NCBI GenBank assembly: GCA_004173515.1
Contig: SECN01000032.1
Location: forward strand, 1-43,259
Reading direction: 5' to 3'
Source of the DNA: Myxococcaceae bacterium
GTDB lineage: Bacteria > Myxococcota > Myxococcia > Myxococcales > Myxococcaceae
DNA length: 43,259 nt
Program-made: the position numbers and the translations under genes
Shown: positions 32,029 through 40,747 of the stretch, one piece after another
How positions within the stretch are numbered: position 1 is the first letter of the stretch
Layout: every line of letters begins with the position of its first letter
Notes under the pieces: model-generated
The model's input: the letters and a program-made list of their open reading frames with translations, nothing else
Told to the model about the DNA's origin: nothing
Databases searched by the model: none

Positions 32029-32839
32029 TCAGACGGCCTTCAGGCGGGGCGTGCGCGTCTTGGGCGCGGCGGTGGCGGCGGCCTCGCGCAGCGCGTCCTT
32101 CTTGTCGGTGCGCTCCCAGGTGAAGTCCTTGTCGGAGCGGCCGAAGTGACCGTACGCGGCGGTCTTCTGGTAGATGGGCCGCAAGAGGTCCAGGTGCTCC
32201 GTGATTTCACGCGGACGCAGACCGAAGGTCTGGCGAACGGCGCGGGCGATCTGCTCCTCGGGCACGGTGGCCGTGCCGAAGGTCTCCACCATCACGCTGA
32301 CGGGCTCCGCCACGCCGATGGCGTAGGAGACCTGCACCTCGCAGCGGCTGGCCAGCCGGGCGGATCCACGGGTGGTTCTTGCGGCGCACCTCCGCCAGAC
32401 GGCGGGTCAGCGCGTGCGCGTAGTGGATGGGCGCGGGCATCAGCTCCGGCGTCTCGTCGCACGCGAAGCCGAACATCATGCCCTGGTCGCCGGCGCCCTG
32501 GTCCTTCTTGTTGTCCACGCCCCGGGCGATGTCCTGGCTCTGGCCTTCGATGGCCACCATGACGCCGCAGGTGTTGCCGTCGTAGCCCATGGAGCTGTCG
32601 GTGTAGCCGATGCGCGTGATGGTCGACCGGACGATCTTCGGGATGTCCACGTAACAGTTCGTCGTCACCTCGCCCGCGACGATGGCGAGGCCCGTCTTCA
32701 CGAGCGTCTCCACGGCGACGCGCGCCTGCGGATCCTTGGCGATGATGGCATCGAGCACACCGTCGGAGATCTGATCGGCGATCTTGTCCGGGTGGCCCTC
32801 GGTGACGGATTCAGACGTGAACAGGAAGTCGGTAGGCAT
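32029..32839 (-). pseudogene. metK: S-adenosylmethionine synthetase with internal deletion and frameshift
   Basis: Starting at the ATG at 32839 ([25 protein letters not shown]) the frame gives a normal MetK N-terminus up to N-H-P-W-I-R-P161 (codon near 32358), with the ATP site G-H-P-D-K and [10 protein letters not shown] intact. Then it jumps to another frame: [18 protein letters not shown] and a normal C-terminus to the stop at 32029. Compared with E. coli MetK, about 125 residues are missing, including the lysines and Asp of the active site (K165, K245, K265, K269, D271 in E. coli numbering). As written the product is inactive; past the junction the first frame reads 49 unrelated residues to a stop at 32207. 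Because metK is normally essential, suspect an assembly error, a second copy elsewhere, or true loss. Promoter and terminator look intact. Confidence 0.85.
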
Positions 32840-32887
32840 GTCTTCTCGGGCTTCGCGCTATTCCAGTGACGCAGCGCAGGGGTCGGA

Positions 32888-32916
32888 CAGTAAACGTCCA
32901 GTCCCAACAGAGTCAA
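32888..32916 (-). promoter_or_regulatory. metK: probable sigma70-type promoter of metK
   Basis: On the minus strand TTGACT (32916-32911) and TTACTG (32893-32888) are 17 bases apart, about 50 bases before the metK ATG. The surrounding sequence is richer in A/T than the genes. I see no convincing SAM or SAH riboswitch in the leader. Confidence 0.45.
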
Positions 32917-33071
32917 ACCTGACGACAGGGGCATTTATTCGTCGTGAAGCCCACACGGGCGACCGGCCCCAACGTGGCAGGTGAGGCCAGCGGCCGATTG
33001 AATTTTGTCCGTCACGGGGCGTTCCCCTGGGCTACAGGACTCGCGCCGTTCTTCAGGAGGTCACCACCCAT

Positions 33072-33671
33072 ATGAACCTGAACGCCCATTTCCGCTCCCT
33101 CTCCGTGCTGGTTGCCGTCACCCTCGCCGTGCCCGCGTTCGCCGCGCCCAACAAGGCGAATGAAGCCGTCACCAAGCCGGTGAAGACCGTGGTGCAGTCC
33201 GTGCGCTACGAGAAGGACCTCAAGGCCCTGGAGAACCTGGGCAGCGACCAGCAGGGCGCCTTCCTCCTGGGCGATGACTGGGCCAAGGGCACCGACGCCC
33301 AGCGCAAGGAGTTCACCCAGCTCTTCCAGAGCCTCTTCGCGAAGCTCGCCTTCCCCAAGGTGCGCGAGAACTTCAAGAACCTGGACTCCATCACCTACGA
33401 CGAGCCGCAGGTGACGGGCGACAAGGCGCTGGTCGGCTCCACCATCTTCATCAACCACCCGCTCAAGAAGCAGGAGATGAAGCTCAAGTACTCCGTGGAG
33501 AAGACGGGCGCCGCGTGGAAGGTCGTGGACGTGTCCGTGCTGGGTGACTCCATGCTCACCGGCATCCGCGACGTTCAGGTGCGCCCCCTCTTCAAGGAAG
33601 GCGGCTGGGACGGCCTGCTGGGCGCCATGCGCGCGAAGAACAACGAGCTGGCTTCGGTGAAGCTGAAGTAA
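33072..33671 (+). CDS. MlaC/Ttg2-like periplasmic phospholipid-binding protein
   Basis: 199 residues from the ATG at 33072, with a strong Shine-Dalgarno (caggaggt) and a signal peptide ending at A-F-A (MNLNAHFRSLSVLVAVTLAVPAFA). The mature part follows the MlaC pattern: D-A-Q-R-K-E-F-T-Q-L-F-Q-S-L-F-A-K, an alpha+beta body, then W-K-V-V-D-V-S-V-L-G-D-S-M-L, the family form of V-x-D-V-x-x-x-G-x-S. MlaC shuttles phospholipids between the outer membrane lipoprotein MlaA and the inner membrane MlaFEDB transporter. None of those partners is adjacent here, so it may work with a complex encoded elsewhere or with the RND protein at 36 kb. Confidence 0.85.
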   Translation: MNLNAHFRSLSVLVAVTLAVPAFAAPNKANEAVTKPVKTVVQSVRYEKDLKALENLGSDQQGAFLLGDDWAKGTDAQRKEFTQLFQSLFAKLAFPKVRENFKNLDSITYDEPQVTGDKALVGSTIFINHPLKKQEMKLKYSVEKTGAAWKVVDVSVLGDSMLTGIRDVQVRPLFKEGGWDGLLGAMRAKNNELASVKLK

Positions 33672-33788
33672 TCCAGTCCCGGGCCGCGTCGAGCAGCCAG
33701 GCAACCAGGCCTCCGTTCCTTCCCCGGGTTCCGGGGGAGGCACGGGCCGGGTAGGCTCCGCGTCCCCCTCCCCCCGAGCGCCTGGCGA

Positions 33789-35966
33789 ATGACTGTCTCC
33801 TCCCCCGCCCCACGGCATCCGGCCCGCGGCCTGCCGTCCGCCCGTGAGGTGGATGCCTTCTGCGTGCAGTACGCGCCCCGGGCACCCGGTCACCCCGCCG
33901 TCCGGGACCTGTTCCGGCTCCTGTCGGAGGTCCCCGCGGACGGGCTGGACGCGCGCCTTGCGTGGGTGGAGCGGTGGATCCACTGGATGCGCGAGCGCAT
34001 CCCCGCGCAGGGCTTGGTGGACGGGGAGGATGCCGCGCTGTCCCCGGCGAACTCCCGGCTGTCACTGCTGGTGCGCGTGCTGGAGGCAGAAGCGGCGCTG
34101 CGCATGGCCGTCACGAAGCTGGTGTCAGGGGTGTGCACTGGCAGCCGGGGGCTGAAGCTCTTCGCTCAGGTGGGCCTGAGCGGCGGCAACGGCTTCTTCT
34201 CCGAACTGACGGACCGCCTCGTGCGCGGCGTGCTGCCCGCGCCGCCGGAGCCCGGCAAGCTGTCCGAGCTGCTGCTGCGCCTGTTCCCGGTGCCCCAGGA
34301 CGCGCAGTGGCTGGCCGCGCTGTCCCCGGAGCTGCTCGCGCGGCTGACGGTGCTCGTGGGCGACCCGCCGCCGCCGGACCCGTCTCCCACGGCGCGCGTG
34401 CGCGGCGACCTGATGGACGCACTGCTGCTCCTGGGCGTGCAGGTGGCGGGCCTGGGGCTGGCGGAGGACGTGCGCGACCGCAGCCCGGAAATCGCCTTCC
34501 GCGCCTCACCGTTCCTGCGGCTGCGCAGCGTGTGTGACGCGGTGCTGGCGCGCGACGGGGCCCCGGACGCGCTGCGCGACCTGGAGCAGACGCAGGCGGA
34601 CTGCCGGGGGGTGGTGGCGTCCGTCACGCGGCACCTGGAGCACTCGGGCGTCAGCGTGGACCTGGTGTACCGGCTGGAGCGCATCCGGCGCGGCCTGGAC
34701 CGGATGGAGGCCATCGCGCGCGTGCTGGGCGCGGCCCGGGGCGAGCCGCGCTGGAAGGAGGCGCTGGAGCTGCTGTCGGACCTCCTGCGGTACGCGCACG
34801 CGGACCGCTCCGTGCGCGCGCTGGTCCAGCGCAACGCGCGGCTGCTGGCGCGGAAGATCATCGAGCGCACCGGCAACACCGGCGGGCACGCCATCACCGC
34901 GACGCCGGGCGGGTTCCACCGCATGGTTCACTCTGCGGCGGGCGGCGGGCTGCTCACGGCGTTCACCGCCGCGCTGAAGTTCTTCCTGGCCGGGCTGTCG
35001 CTGGCGCCCTTCTTCGCGGGCTTCTTCGCCGCGCTCAACTACGCCGGCAGCTTCGTGGTGATGCAGTTGCTGGGCTTCACCCTGGCCACCCAGCAACCGT
35101 CGATGACGGCCTCCACGCTGGCGGCGGCCATCGAAGAGGACGCCGTCGAGGACGACGACCCCGGCGACGCCGCCGGCGGGCGCATGGAGCGGCTGGCGGC
35201 GCTGGTGCCGCGCATCACCCGCTCCCAGTTGGCGGCGGCCCTGGGCAATCTGGGCTGCGTGCTGCCCGCGGCGGTGGCGCTGGCGCTGGGCTTCCAGTGG
35301 CTCCGGGGCCACGCGCTCCTGTCGGTGGCGCAGGCCGAACACGTGGTGGAGTCGCTGCACCCCTGGCACGGCGCCACGCTCCTGTGGGCCGCCTTCACGG
35401 GCGTCCTGCTGTGGGTGTCCAGCGTGGCCGCGGACTGGTTCGAGAACTTCGTCGTCTACCGGCGCCTGCCGGAGGCGCTGGCCCACCACCGCGTGCTGCG
35501 CGCCCTGCTGGGTGAACACCACGCGCGCCGCGTGGCGGACGCGTTGATGCGCCACGCGGCGGGCGTGGGCGGCAGCATCACCCTGGGCGTGCTGCTGGCG
35601 GTGGCGCCCGGCATCGGGGGCTTCTTCGGCCTGCCGCTGGACGTGCGGCACGTCACGCTGTCGTTCGGCGCGCTGGCCTTCGCCGGCTGCACGCTGGGGC
35701 CCTCGGCCGTGATGCAGCCCGGGTTCCTGGCCGCCCTCCTGGGGGTGGGCTTCATCGGGGCCCTCAACTTTAGCGTGTCCTTCGCGCTGGCGCTGGGGCT
35801 GGCCCTGCGTGCCCGGGACGTCCCCGTGACCCAGGGCCTGCGCTTCGTGGGCGCGATGGGCCTGCGCTTCCTGCGCCATCCCCTGCCCTTCCTCATCCCT
35901 CCCCGCGAGGAGGACCCGGCCCCCGAGGTCCTGGTCGTCCCCCTGGTGGGCCCTCCGGGGGCCTGA
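33789..35966 (+). CDS. COG4389 membrane protein (named site-specific recombinase)
   Basis: 725 residues from the ATG at 33789. The first half (about 1-360) is helical and soluble; the centre has the family hallmark G-N-T-G-G-H-A-I-T-A-T-P-G-G-F-H-R-M-V-H-S-A-A-G-G-G. The second half has about seven membrane segments (for example around A-L-K-F-F-L-A-G-L-S-L-A-P-F-F-A-G-F-F). Databases call this family site-specific recombinase after an early gonococcal gene, but neither a tyrosine nor a serine recombinase active site is visible and the topology is that of an integral membrane protein. I therefore treat the name as doubtful. A single gene with no mobile-element context. Confidence 0.8.
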   Translation: MTVSSPAPRHPARGLPSAREVDAFCVQYAPRAPGHPAVRDLFRLLSEVPADGLDARLAWVERWIHWMRERIPAQGLVDGEDAALSPANSRLSLLVRVLEAEAALRMAVTKLVSGVCTGSRGLKLFAQVGLSGGNGFFSELTDRLVRGVLPAPPEPGKLSELLLRLFPVPQDAQWLAALSPELLARLTVLVGDPPPPDPSPTARVRGDLMDALLLLGVQVAGLGLAEDVRDRSPEIAFRASPFLRLRSVCDAVLARDGAPDALRDLEQTQADCRGVVASVTRHLEHSGVSVDLVYRLERIRRGLDRMEAIARVLGAARGEPRWKEALELLSDLLRYAHADRSVRALVQRNARLLARKIIERTGNTGGHAITATPGGFHRMVHSAAGGGLLTAFTAALKFFLAGLSLAPFFAGFFAALNYAGSFVVMQLLGFTLATQQPSMTASTLAAAIEEDAVEDDDPGDAAGGRMERLAALVPRITRSQLAAALGNLGCVLPAAVALALGFQWLRGHALLSVAQAEHVVESLHPWHGATLLWAAFTGVLLWVSSVAADWFENFVVYRRLPEALAHHRVLRALLGEHHARRVADALMRHAAGVGGSITLGVLLAVAPGIGGFFGLPLDVRHVTLSFGALAFAGCTLGPSAVMQPGFLAALLGVGFIGALNFSVSFALALGLALRARDVPVTQGLRFVGAMGLRFLRHPLPFLIPPREEDPAPEVLVVPLVGPPGA

Positions 35967-36099
35967 CCGGCGCACCGGGCGGGGAAGGCGCGGTTATTCC
36001 CGGGAGTCGAGAGGCCCCCGACTCGCGCGGAGGTCAGGCGGACAGGCATGCCCGGCATTGCTTCCGGGCGGGGTGTTTTGTCGATAGGGTCCCGCGCCC

Positions 36100-38627
36100 A
36101 TGAGCGGCAATCCCTCCTCGCATCCCCCGCCCCGCCTCGCCGTCGCCTACGCCGAGATGCTGGTGCGTCGTCCCGGCACCGTGATGACCGTGCTGCTGTT
36201 GCTGCTCGGTCTGGCGGTCTGGGGCACGTCGAAGCTCACCATCAACTCGAACCAGTTGGACCTCATCTCCCAGGACCTCCAGGAGGTGAAGGACGTCAAG
36301 CGCGTCATCGACATGGTGGGCGGCAGCGGCTTCTTCATGGTCGCGCTGCGCGGCGATGACGAGGCCACGCTCAAGCGCGTCGCGGACGACCTGGCCGTGA
36401 TGGTGGGCAAGGACAAGGAGCACGCGCGCTCGCTCACGTACAAGATCCCCGTCGAGTTCGTGCAGCAGAACATGGTGCTCTTCATCAAGACGGAGGACCT
36501 GGCCGAGGGCAAGCGCCGCATCATGGCGTTCCTCAAGGATCAGATCCGCCGCAGCAACCCGTTCTACATCGAGATCAAGAAGACGGAGCCGGTGAAGCTG
36601 GACCTGCAGGACCTGGTCGACAAGTACTCCAGCGTTGGCAACAAGAGCATCGCGGACGACTACTACATCTCCCAGGACCGCAAGCTGCTGCTGCTGCTCA
36701 TCAAGCCGATGTGGGACACCAACCAGATCGGCCAGACGAAGGACTACGTGGAGAAGCTGCGCAAGGACCTGGCGGCCTACTCGCAGTCCAACGCTGGTGG
36801 CGTGCAGCTGGTGGAGGACTACTACAAGATGGGCGACAAGAAGACGGTCGCCTACGGCTTCACGGGCTCCTACAAGACGGCGGTGGACGACTCGTACGCC
36901 ATCGAGGAGTCGCTCCAGCCGGTGACCATCCTGGCGCTGGTGGCCATCTTCGCCATCACCATCGCGTTCTTCCGCAAGTGGGCGCCCACGCTCATCGTGG
37001 TGAGCGGCACGGTGGCGGGCACGCTGTACACGCTGGGCTTCACCTACGTGGCGGTGGGTGAGCTGAACATGATCACCTCCATCCTGGGCGGCATCCTGAT
37101 GGGGTTCGGCATCGACTACGGCATCCACTTCATCTTCCGCACGCGCCTGGAGCTGGGCGCGGGCAAGCGCTACGACGTGGCCATCCGCGACGCGGTCATC
37201 AACGCGGGCCGTCCGGCGCTGGTGTCCGCGGTGGTGGTGGCGGGCTCGTTCTTCGTGCTGATGGTGAGCGACTTCAAGGGCTTCTCCCAGTTCGGCGCCC
37301 TGGCCGGCACGGGCACGCTGGTGCTGGGCGTGACGCTGTTCTCCTGGTGCCCGGCGCTGCTGGCGCTGGCGGGCCGCAGGAACCCGGAGCTGCCGCAGAA
37401 GCTGATTGGCGTGATGAAGCCGCCGGCGGTGAACAACGCCTCCGGCAACGAGATGCGCATCCCGCGTCCAGGCCTGGTGCTGGCGGTGGGCTGCGTGGTG
37501 GTGGCGCTGGTGTGCGGCGCGGCCATCCCCTGGAAGGACGGCGAGCCCCCCGCGGGCGCGGACTTCCTCACGCGCCTGCCGTACGGCGTGCGCTTCAACT
37601 ACAACACCCGCGCGCTGATGCCGGCCAACCAGCCGTCGGTGGTGCTGCAGGATGAAATCAACGCGCGCTTCAAGATCGCCAGCGACCCGCTCGCCATCTA
37701 CACCAAGGACCTGGCGGAGACGGAGGCCCTCTACAAGGCGCTGACGGAGGACCCGAAGAAGCGCCCCACCATCTCCCAGGTGATGAGCCTCTTCACCTTC
37801 GTGCCGCCGGAGGGCATCGCGCAGGCGAACACGAAGATCCTGGAGGAGTGGCAGGCGGAGCTGAAGGACATCGAGGTGTCGTCGCTGCCGCCGGAGACGC
37901 AGGAGAAGGCGCAGCTGTTCCTGAAGATGCTGGAGGCGCGTCCCTTCGACGTGCACCACGTGCCGGAGATCTACGCCACGCAGTTCCGCCACCTGCCCAG
38001 CACCCAGCCGGAGAACCACGGCTACCTGACGTTCATCTACCCGAGCGTGGACCTGTGGGACGGCAAGCAGATGCTCCAGTTCGCGGACCAGACGCGCTCC
38101 ATCAAGGGCATGGTGACGCCGGGCAAGTTCACGGACGGTCCCCAGGGCACGCCGGTGGAGATGGAGTTCCGCGCCGCGGGCGCCACGCAGTTGTACGCGT
38201 CGCTGGCGCGCATGGTGCTCAAGGACGCGAAGCTCACCATCATCCTCACCGCGCTGTGGATTCTGGCGATGCACTTCGCGGACTTCCGCAACGCGAAGCT
38301 GGCGCTGGCGTCCGTGATTCCGCTGACGGTGGGCCTGGCGATGATGCTGGGCTTCATGGCGCTGTTCGACCTGCGCCTGAACTTCAGGCGTCCTCCACGC
38401 TGACGGCGGTGGCGGGCTTCGCGGCGCTGCTGGTGGCCGGCCACAACGGCGTGCGCTCCATGGGCATCATCGCCTGCATCGGCCTCATCACCACGCTGCT
38501 GGTGTCCTTCACGGTGCTGGCGGCGGTGATGCAGCTCATGCACGACAAGCGGCAGCGTGACGCGGCCCGCTCACCGTCGAACGGTTCGACGGGTGGCGGC
38601 GACGCATCCTCCACGCGCGCGGCCTGA
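36100..38627 (+). pseudogene. RND/MMPL-family (HpnN-like) transporter with internal deletion and frameshift
   Basis: From the ATG at 36100 the frame encodes an RND superfamily exporter of the hopanoid/lipid type. The N-terminal membrane helix (about 28-45), a periplasmic domain, and the first set of helices with M-G-F-G-I-D-Y-G-I-H-F (near 334-343) are normal, as is the second periplasmic domain. In the second helix bundle the frame breaks: after L-F-D-L-R-L-N-F (near 38388) it reads R-R-P-P-R and stops at 38403, while the continuation S-S-T-L-T-A-V-A-G-F-A-A-L-L lies in another frame and runs to 38627. By comparison with the first half, about 45 residues are missing, just the part with the second GxDYG motif. 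Proton relay should be lost unless this is an assembly fault. The C-terminal cytoplasmic tail is Ser/Gly-rich. Confidence 0.85.
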
Positions 38628-38657
38628 CGAAGCGTCTAGTATCCGCGCCGGACCTGG

Positions 38658-38698
38658 GCCCCGCCTTCCCTGCCATGGGAAGCGCGGGGCTTCTTCTT
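38658..38698 (+). terminator. intrinsic terminator after the RND gene
   Basis: A 13-bp stem with one bulge (gccccgccttccc with gggaagcgcggggc) and loop tgccat is followed by ttcttctt. It lies 31 bases after the transporter stop, so the lipoprotein gene that begins at 38714 probably has its own promoter or receives read-through. Confidence 0.65.
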
Positions 38699-38713
38699 GA
38701 GGAGCTTCAAGCC

Positions 38714-39319
38714 ATGGGGACGTTCAAGCGACTGGGGCCGGTGCTGGGCCTGATGATGCTGGCGGGCTGTGCGAGCGCGGTGAAGAGCCAGCGGCTGCGC
38801 GCGGACTACGCGACGGTGGACCGGCAGCAGGTGAAGCGGCTGGCGGTGGTGACGCAGCCGTTCCCCCCGGGCAAGCAGTACGTGGGCGACCTGTGGAGCC
38901 TCATCGCGCGGCAGTGGCTGAACCAGAACCGGGACTTCCTGGTGAAGGAGAACACGTCCCTGCCGGAGCGCCCCACCGACGCGACCTTCAAGGACCAGTG
39001 CGTGGAGGGGATTGAGGGCGTGCTGTGGTTGGATCCGCAGGTGAAGCAGGTGGGCGACGGGGCGGAGGTGGCGCTCAAGGCGCAGCTCATCCGCTGCCGC
39101 GACGGTGAAGAGGTGTGGGCGGCGGAGTCGGCGGGGAGCTGGGATTCGAAGGATGAGAAGTACACCTCGCGCGAGGAGCAGTACGTGAAGGAGCTGGGGC
39201 CGGACGTGGCGCCCTTCGTGGTGCCTTCGTACAAGCTGCTGGTGGCGACGCTGGACACGCTGCCCAATCCCGAACTGAACGAAGCGGACAAGGACGAGAA
39301 GATCGAGCTGGGCGAGTAG
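38714..39319 (+). CDS. conserved lipoprotein
   Basis: 201 residues from the ATG at 38714 (MGTFKRLGPVLGLMMLAGC), a textbook lipoprotein signal with lipobox L-A-G-C; the upstream extension from 38675 is noise. The mature protein has no motif I can name: R-L-A-V-V-T-Q-P-F-P-P, L-W-S-L-I-A-R-Q-W-L-N-Q-N-R-D-F and G-I-E-G-V-L-W-L, which resemble the GNA1162/CsgG-like nucleotide-binding-fold lipoproteins in layout. It could be a member of a lipoprotein family shared by myxobacteria and spirochaetes that I recall only vaguely. Its position behind an RND transporter suggests an envelope role. Confidence 0.78.
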   Translation: MGTFKRLGPVLGLMMLAGCASAVKSQRLRADYATVDRQQVKRLAVVTQPFPPGKQYVGDLWSLIARQWLNQNRDFLVKENTSLPERPTDATFKDQCVEGIEGVLWLDPQVKQVGDGAEVALKAQLIRCRDGEEVWAAESAGSWDSKDEKYTSREEQYVKELGPDVAPFVVPSYKLLVATLDTLPNPELNEADKDEKIELGE

Positions 39320-39332
39320 CGTCGCGTCCCAG

Positions 39333-39881
39333 GTGGATCCCCTCGTCCTCATCGGTCGGTTGGTGCTGGCCACGTTCCTGGGCGGTGTCCTGGGCGTGGA
39401 GCGCGAGGCGCGCAGCCAGAGCGCGGGGTTGCGCACGCACACGTTGGTCGCGCTGGGGTCGTGCTGCTTCACGCTCTCCAGCATCTACACGGAGTGGGTG
39501 CTCCAGCCGGGCGTGTCGCCCGGCGGATCACAGGCGGACATCAGCCGCATCGCCAGTCAGATTGTCGTGGGCATCGGCTTCCTGGGCGCGGGCGTCATCC
39601 TGCGCCACGGGGGCGCGGTGAAGGGCCTCACCACCGCGGCGAACCTGTGGGTGACCGCGGCGGTGGGACTGGCCTGCGGGCTGGGCATGTACGTGGCGGC
39701 GGGTGTCACGGTGGGACTGGCGCTGTTGTCCCTGGTGGTGCTGCGCCCCCTGGCCCGGCTCCTGACGCCGCTGTCCGGACGCCACGGAAGCCAGCACGAC
39801 GAAGACGGGGACCCTGCCGATGGCGAGGATCCCCCGTCCGGAGTGAAGCGCCAGCCGGCGCCCGGAAGCAAGGACCCATGA
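39333..39881 (+). CDS. MgtC/SapB-family membrane protein
   Basis: 182 residues from the GTG at 39333. The MgtC core is clear: G-R-L-V-L-A-T-F-L-G-G-V-L-G-V-E-R-E, A-G-L-R-T-H-T-L-V-A-L-G-S, V-G-I-G-F-L-G-A-G-V-I-L-R-H-G-G-A-V-K-G-L-T-T-A-A-N-L-W-V-T-A-A-V-G-L-A-C-G. Four to five helices lead to a hydrophilic Asp/Gly/Pro tail. Family members include MgtC, a virulence factor that inhibits F-type ATP synthase under low Mg, and general envelope or ion-homeostasis proteins. The tail replaces the ACT-like domain of some members. Its stop overlaps the next gene's ATG (ATGA), so both are made together. Confidence 0.92.
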   Translation: MDPLVLIGRLVLATFLGGVLGVEREARSQSAGLRTHTLVALGSCCFTLSSIYTEWVLQPGVSPGGSQADISRIASQIVVGIGFLGAGVILRHGGAVKGLTTAANLWVTAAVGLACGLGMYVAAGVTVGLALLSLVVLRPLARLLTPLSGRHGSQHDEDGDPADGEDPPSGVKRQPAPGSKDP

Positions 39882-40276
39882 AGCACCTGGGACTCGCAGG
39901 GCTGCTGTTCGCGGTGACGGGCTGCATGCACCGTCCGGCCCCCGTGGCATCTCCAGAAGTCGCCCAGGGCATCCAGTTCCCGGAGTGGAGCAAGGCGGCG
40001 TCCACTACCGTGCAGGGGCCCCAACTCAAGGCCCTTCAAATCGCGTTGGACGACTTCATGCCTCCGGGACGGTCTGCCCCTGGCGACGCGGACCCGATGG
40101 CGCAGTGCCTGTTCCAGCTCACGACCTATGACGCCTGGGTCCAGCGCGGCGACAAGATGACCTTCATCCACTTCACGCCCCTGGAAGATGAGCGCTGTGG
40201 GCTCAGGCCCGAGGTCATGGACGCCGGTGCGAACTACGCCATCAGCGACGAAGGGGTCATCCTCAAACGCGAATGA
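39878..40276 (+). CDS. small lipoprotein, distant family copy 3
   Basis: 132 residues from the ATG at 39878, overlapping the MgtC-family stop by 4 bases. MKHLGLAGLLFAVTGC is a lipoprotein signal with lipobox V-T-G-C. The mature domain shares its layout with the copies at 17560 and 19443: I-Q-F-P, Q-G-P-Q-L-K-A-L-Q-I-A-L, Q-C-L-F, R-C-G and Y-A-I-S-D-E-G-V-I. The match is distant but keeps order and the Cys pair. Function unknown; co-translation with an MgtC protein is the only contextual hint. Confidence 0.72.
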   Translation: MKHLGLAGLLFAVTGCMHRPAPVASPEVAQGIQFPEWSKAASTTVQGPQLKALQIALDDFMPPGRSAPGDADPMAQCLFQLTTYDAWVQRGDKMTFIHFTPLEDERCGLRPEVMDAGANYAISDEGVILKRE

Positions 40277-40278
40277 GC

Positions 40279-40294
40279 CGCGAGGAAGCTCGCG
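40279..40294. terminator. hairpin between convergent genes
   Basis: cgcgag, loop gaag, ctcgcg forms a perfect 6-bp stem right after the small lipoprotein stop and facing the PRC-barrel-like gene stop. The tetraloop is favourable, but no long T run follows. Confidence 0.5.
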
Positions 40295-40336
40295 CTCCCT
40301 CACGGCCCGGTCTCGAAAAAGGAGCGGTGCCCCGCC

Positions 40337-40654
40337 CTACTCCATGGGCACCAGCGCGCCCGTCAGGTCGTGCGTGTAGGCCACCGGGCGATGCGACTTG
40401 AGGGCATTGTCGTCCTCGTCCGCTCCGCCTTCGGCCAGCACGGCGCCCGGAAGGTGCGCCAGGTCCCGGCGCAGGTAGACGTCCTCCCCGTCCAGGTCCG
40501 CGACGTCGGAGAAGCGCACCGGGTACTCCTTCTCGAAGACCCGTCCCTTCCCGATGGTGAAGCCCCGGGGATCCACCGCGACGACGCCGCCCAGGGCCTC
40601 TCCGTCCCGGTCCCGCACCGTCATGCCCCGCTGAATGTCCGTTGACTTGAACAC
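40337..40654 (-). CDS. PRC-barrel/DUF2171-like small protein
   Basis: 105 residues from a GTG at 40654 (MFKSTDIQRGMTVRDRDGEALGG), with ggaggcagcagc upstream; the ATG at 40720 would add residues without conservation. The pattern D-I-Q-R-G-M-T-V-R-D-R-D-G-E-A-L-G-G-V-V-A-V-D, then E-K-E-Y-P-V-R-F-S-D-V-A-D-L-D-G-E-D-V-Y-L-R matches the beta-barrel of PRC/DUF2171 proteins, which bind RNA or act as small assembly domains. The acidic tail (A-D-E-D-D-N-A) is likely disordered. It stands alone upstream of the PTS operon's tail end. Confidence 0.7.
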   Translation of the reverse strand: MFKSTDIQRGMTVRDRDGEALGGVVAVDPRGFTIGKGRVFEKEYPVRFSDVADLDGEDVYLRRDLAHLPGAVLAEGGADEDDNALKSHRPVAYTHDLTGALVPME

Positions 40655-40747
40655 GCTGCTGCCTCCTGCATCCGTGTCCGCCCAAAGTGTGCATTCCCCC
40701 TGGAAACGGCGACCCCCCATTCGCTGTTGAAACGGGGGGAGCGGGGC

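Noticed and set aside
32840..33071. SAM or SAH riboswitch before metK
   Set aside because: I could not find a conserved core of the known classes; only a plausible promoter is seen.
33789..35966. Mobile-element integrase
   Set aside because: Despite the family name there is no recombinase active site, no att-like repeats and no transposase nearby.
36034..38274. Minus-strand open frame opposite the RND gene
   Set aside because: His/Arg/Val-rich shadow of the transporter gene; no conserved pattern.
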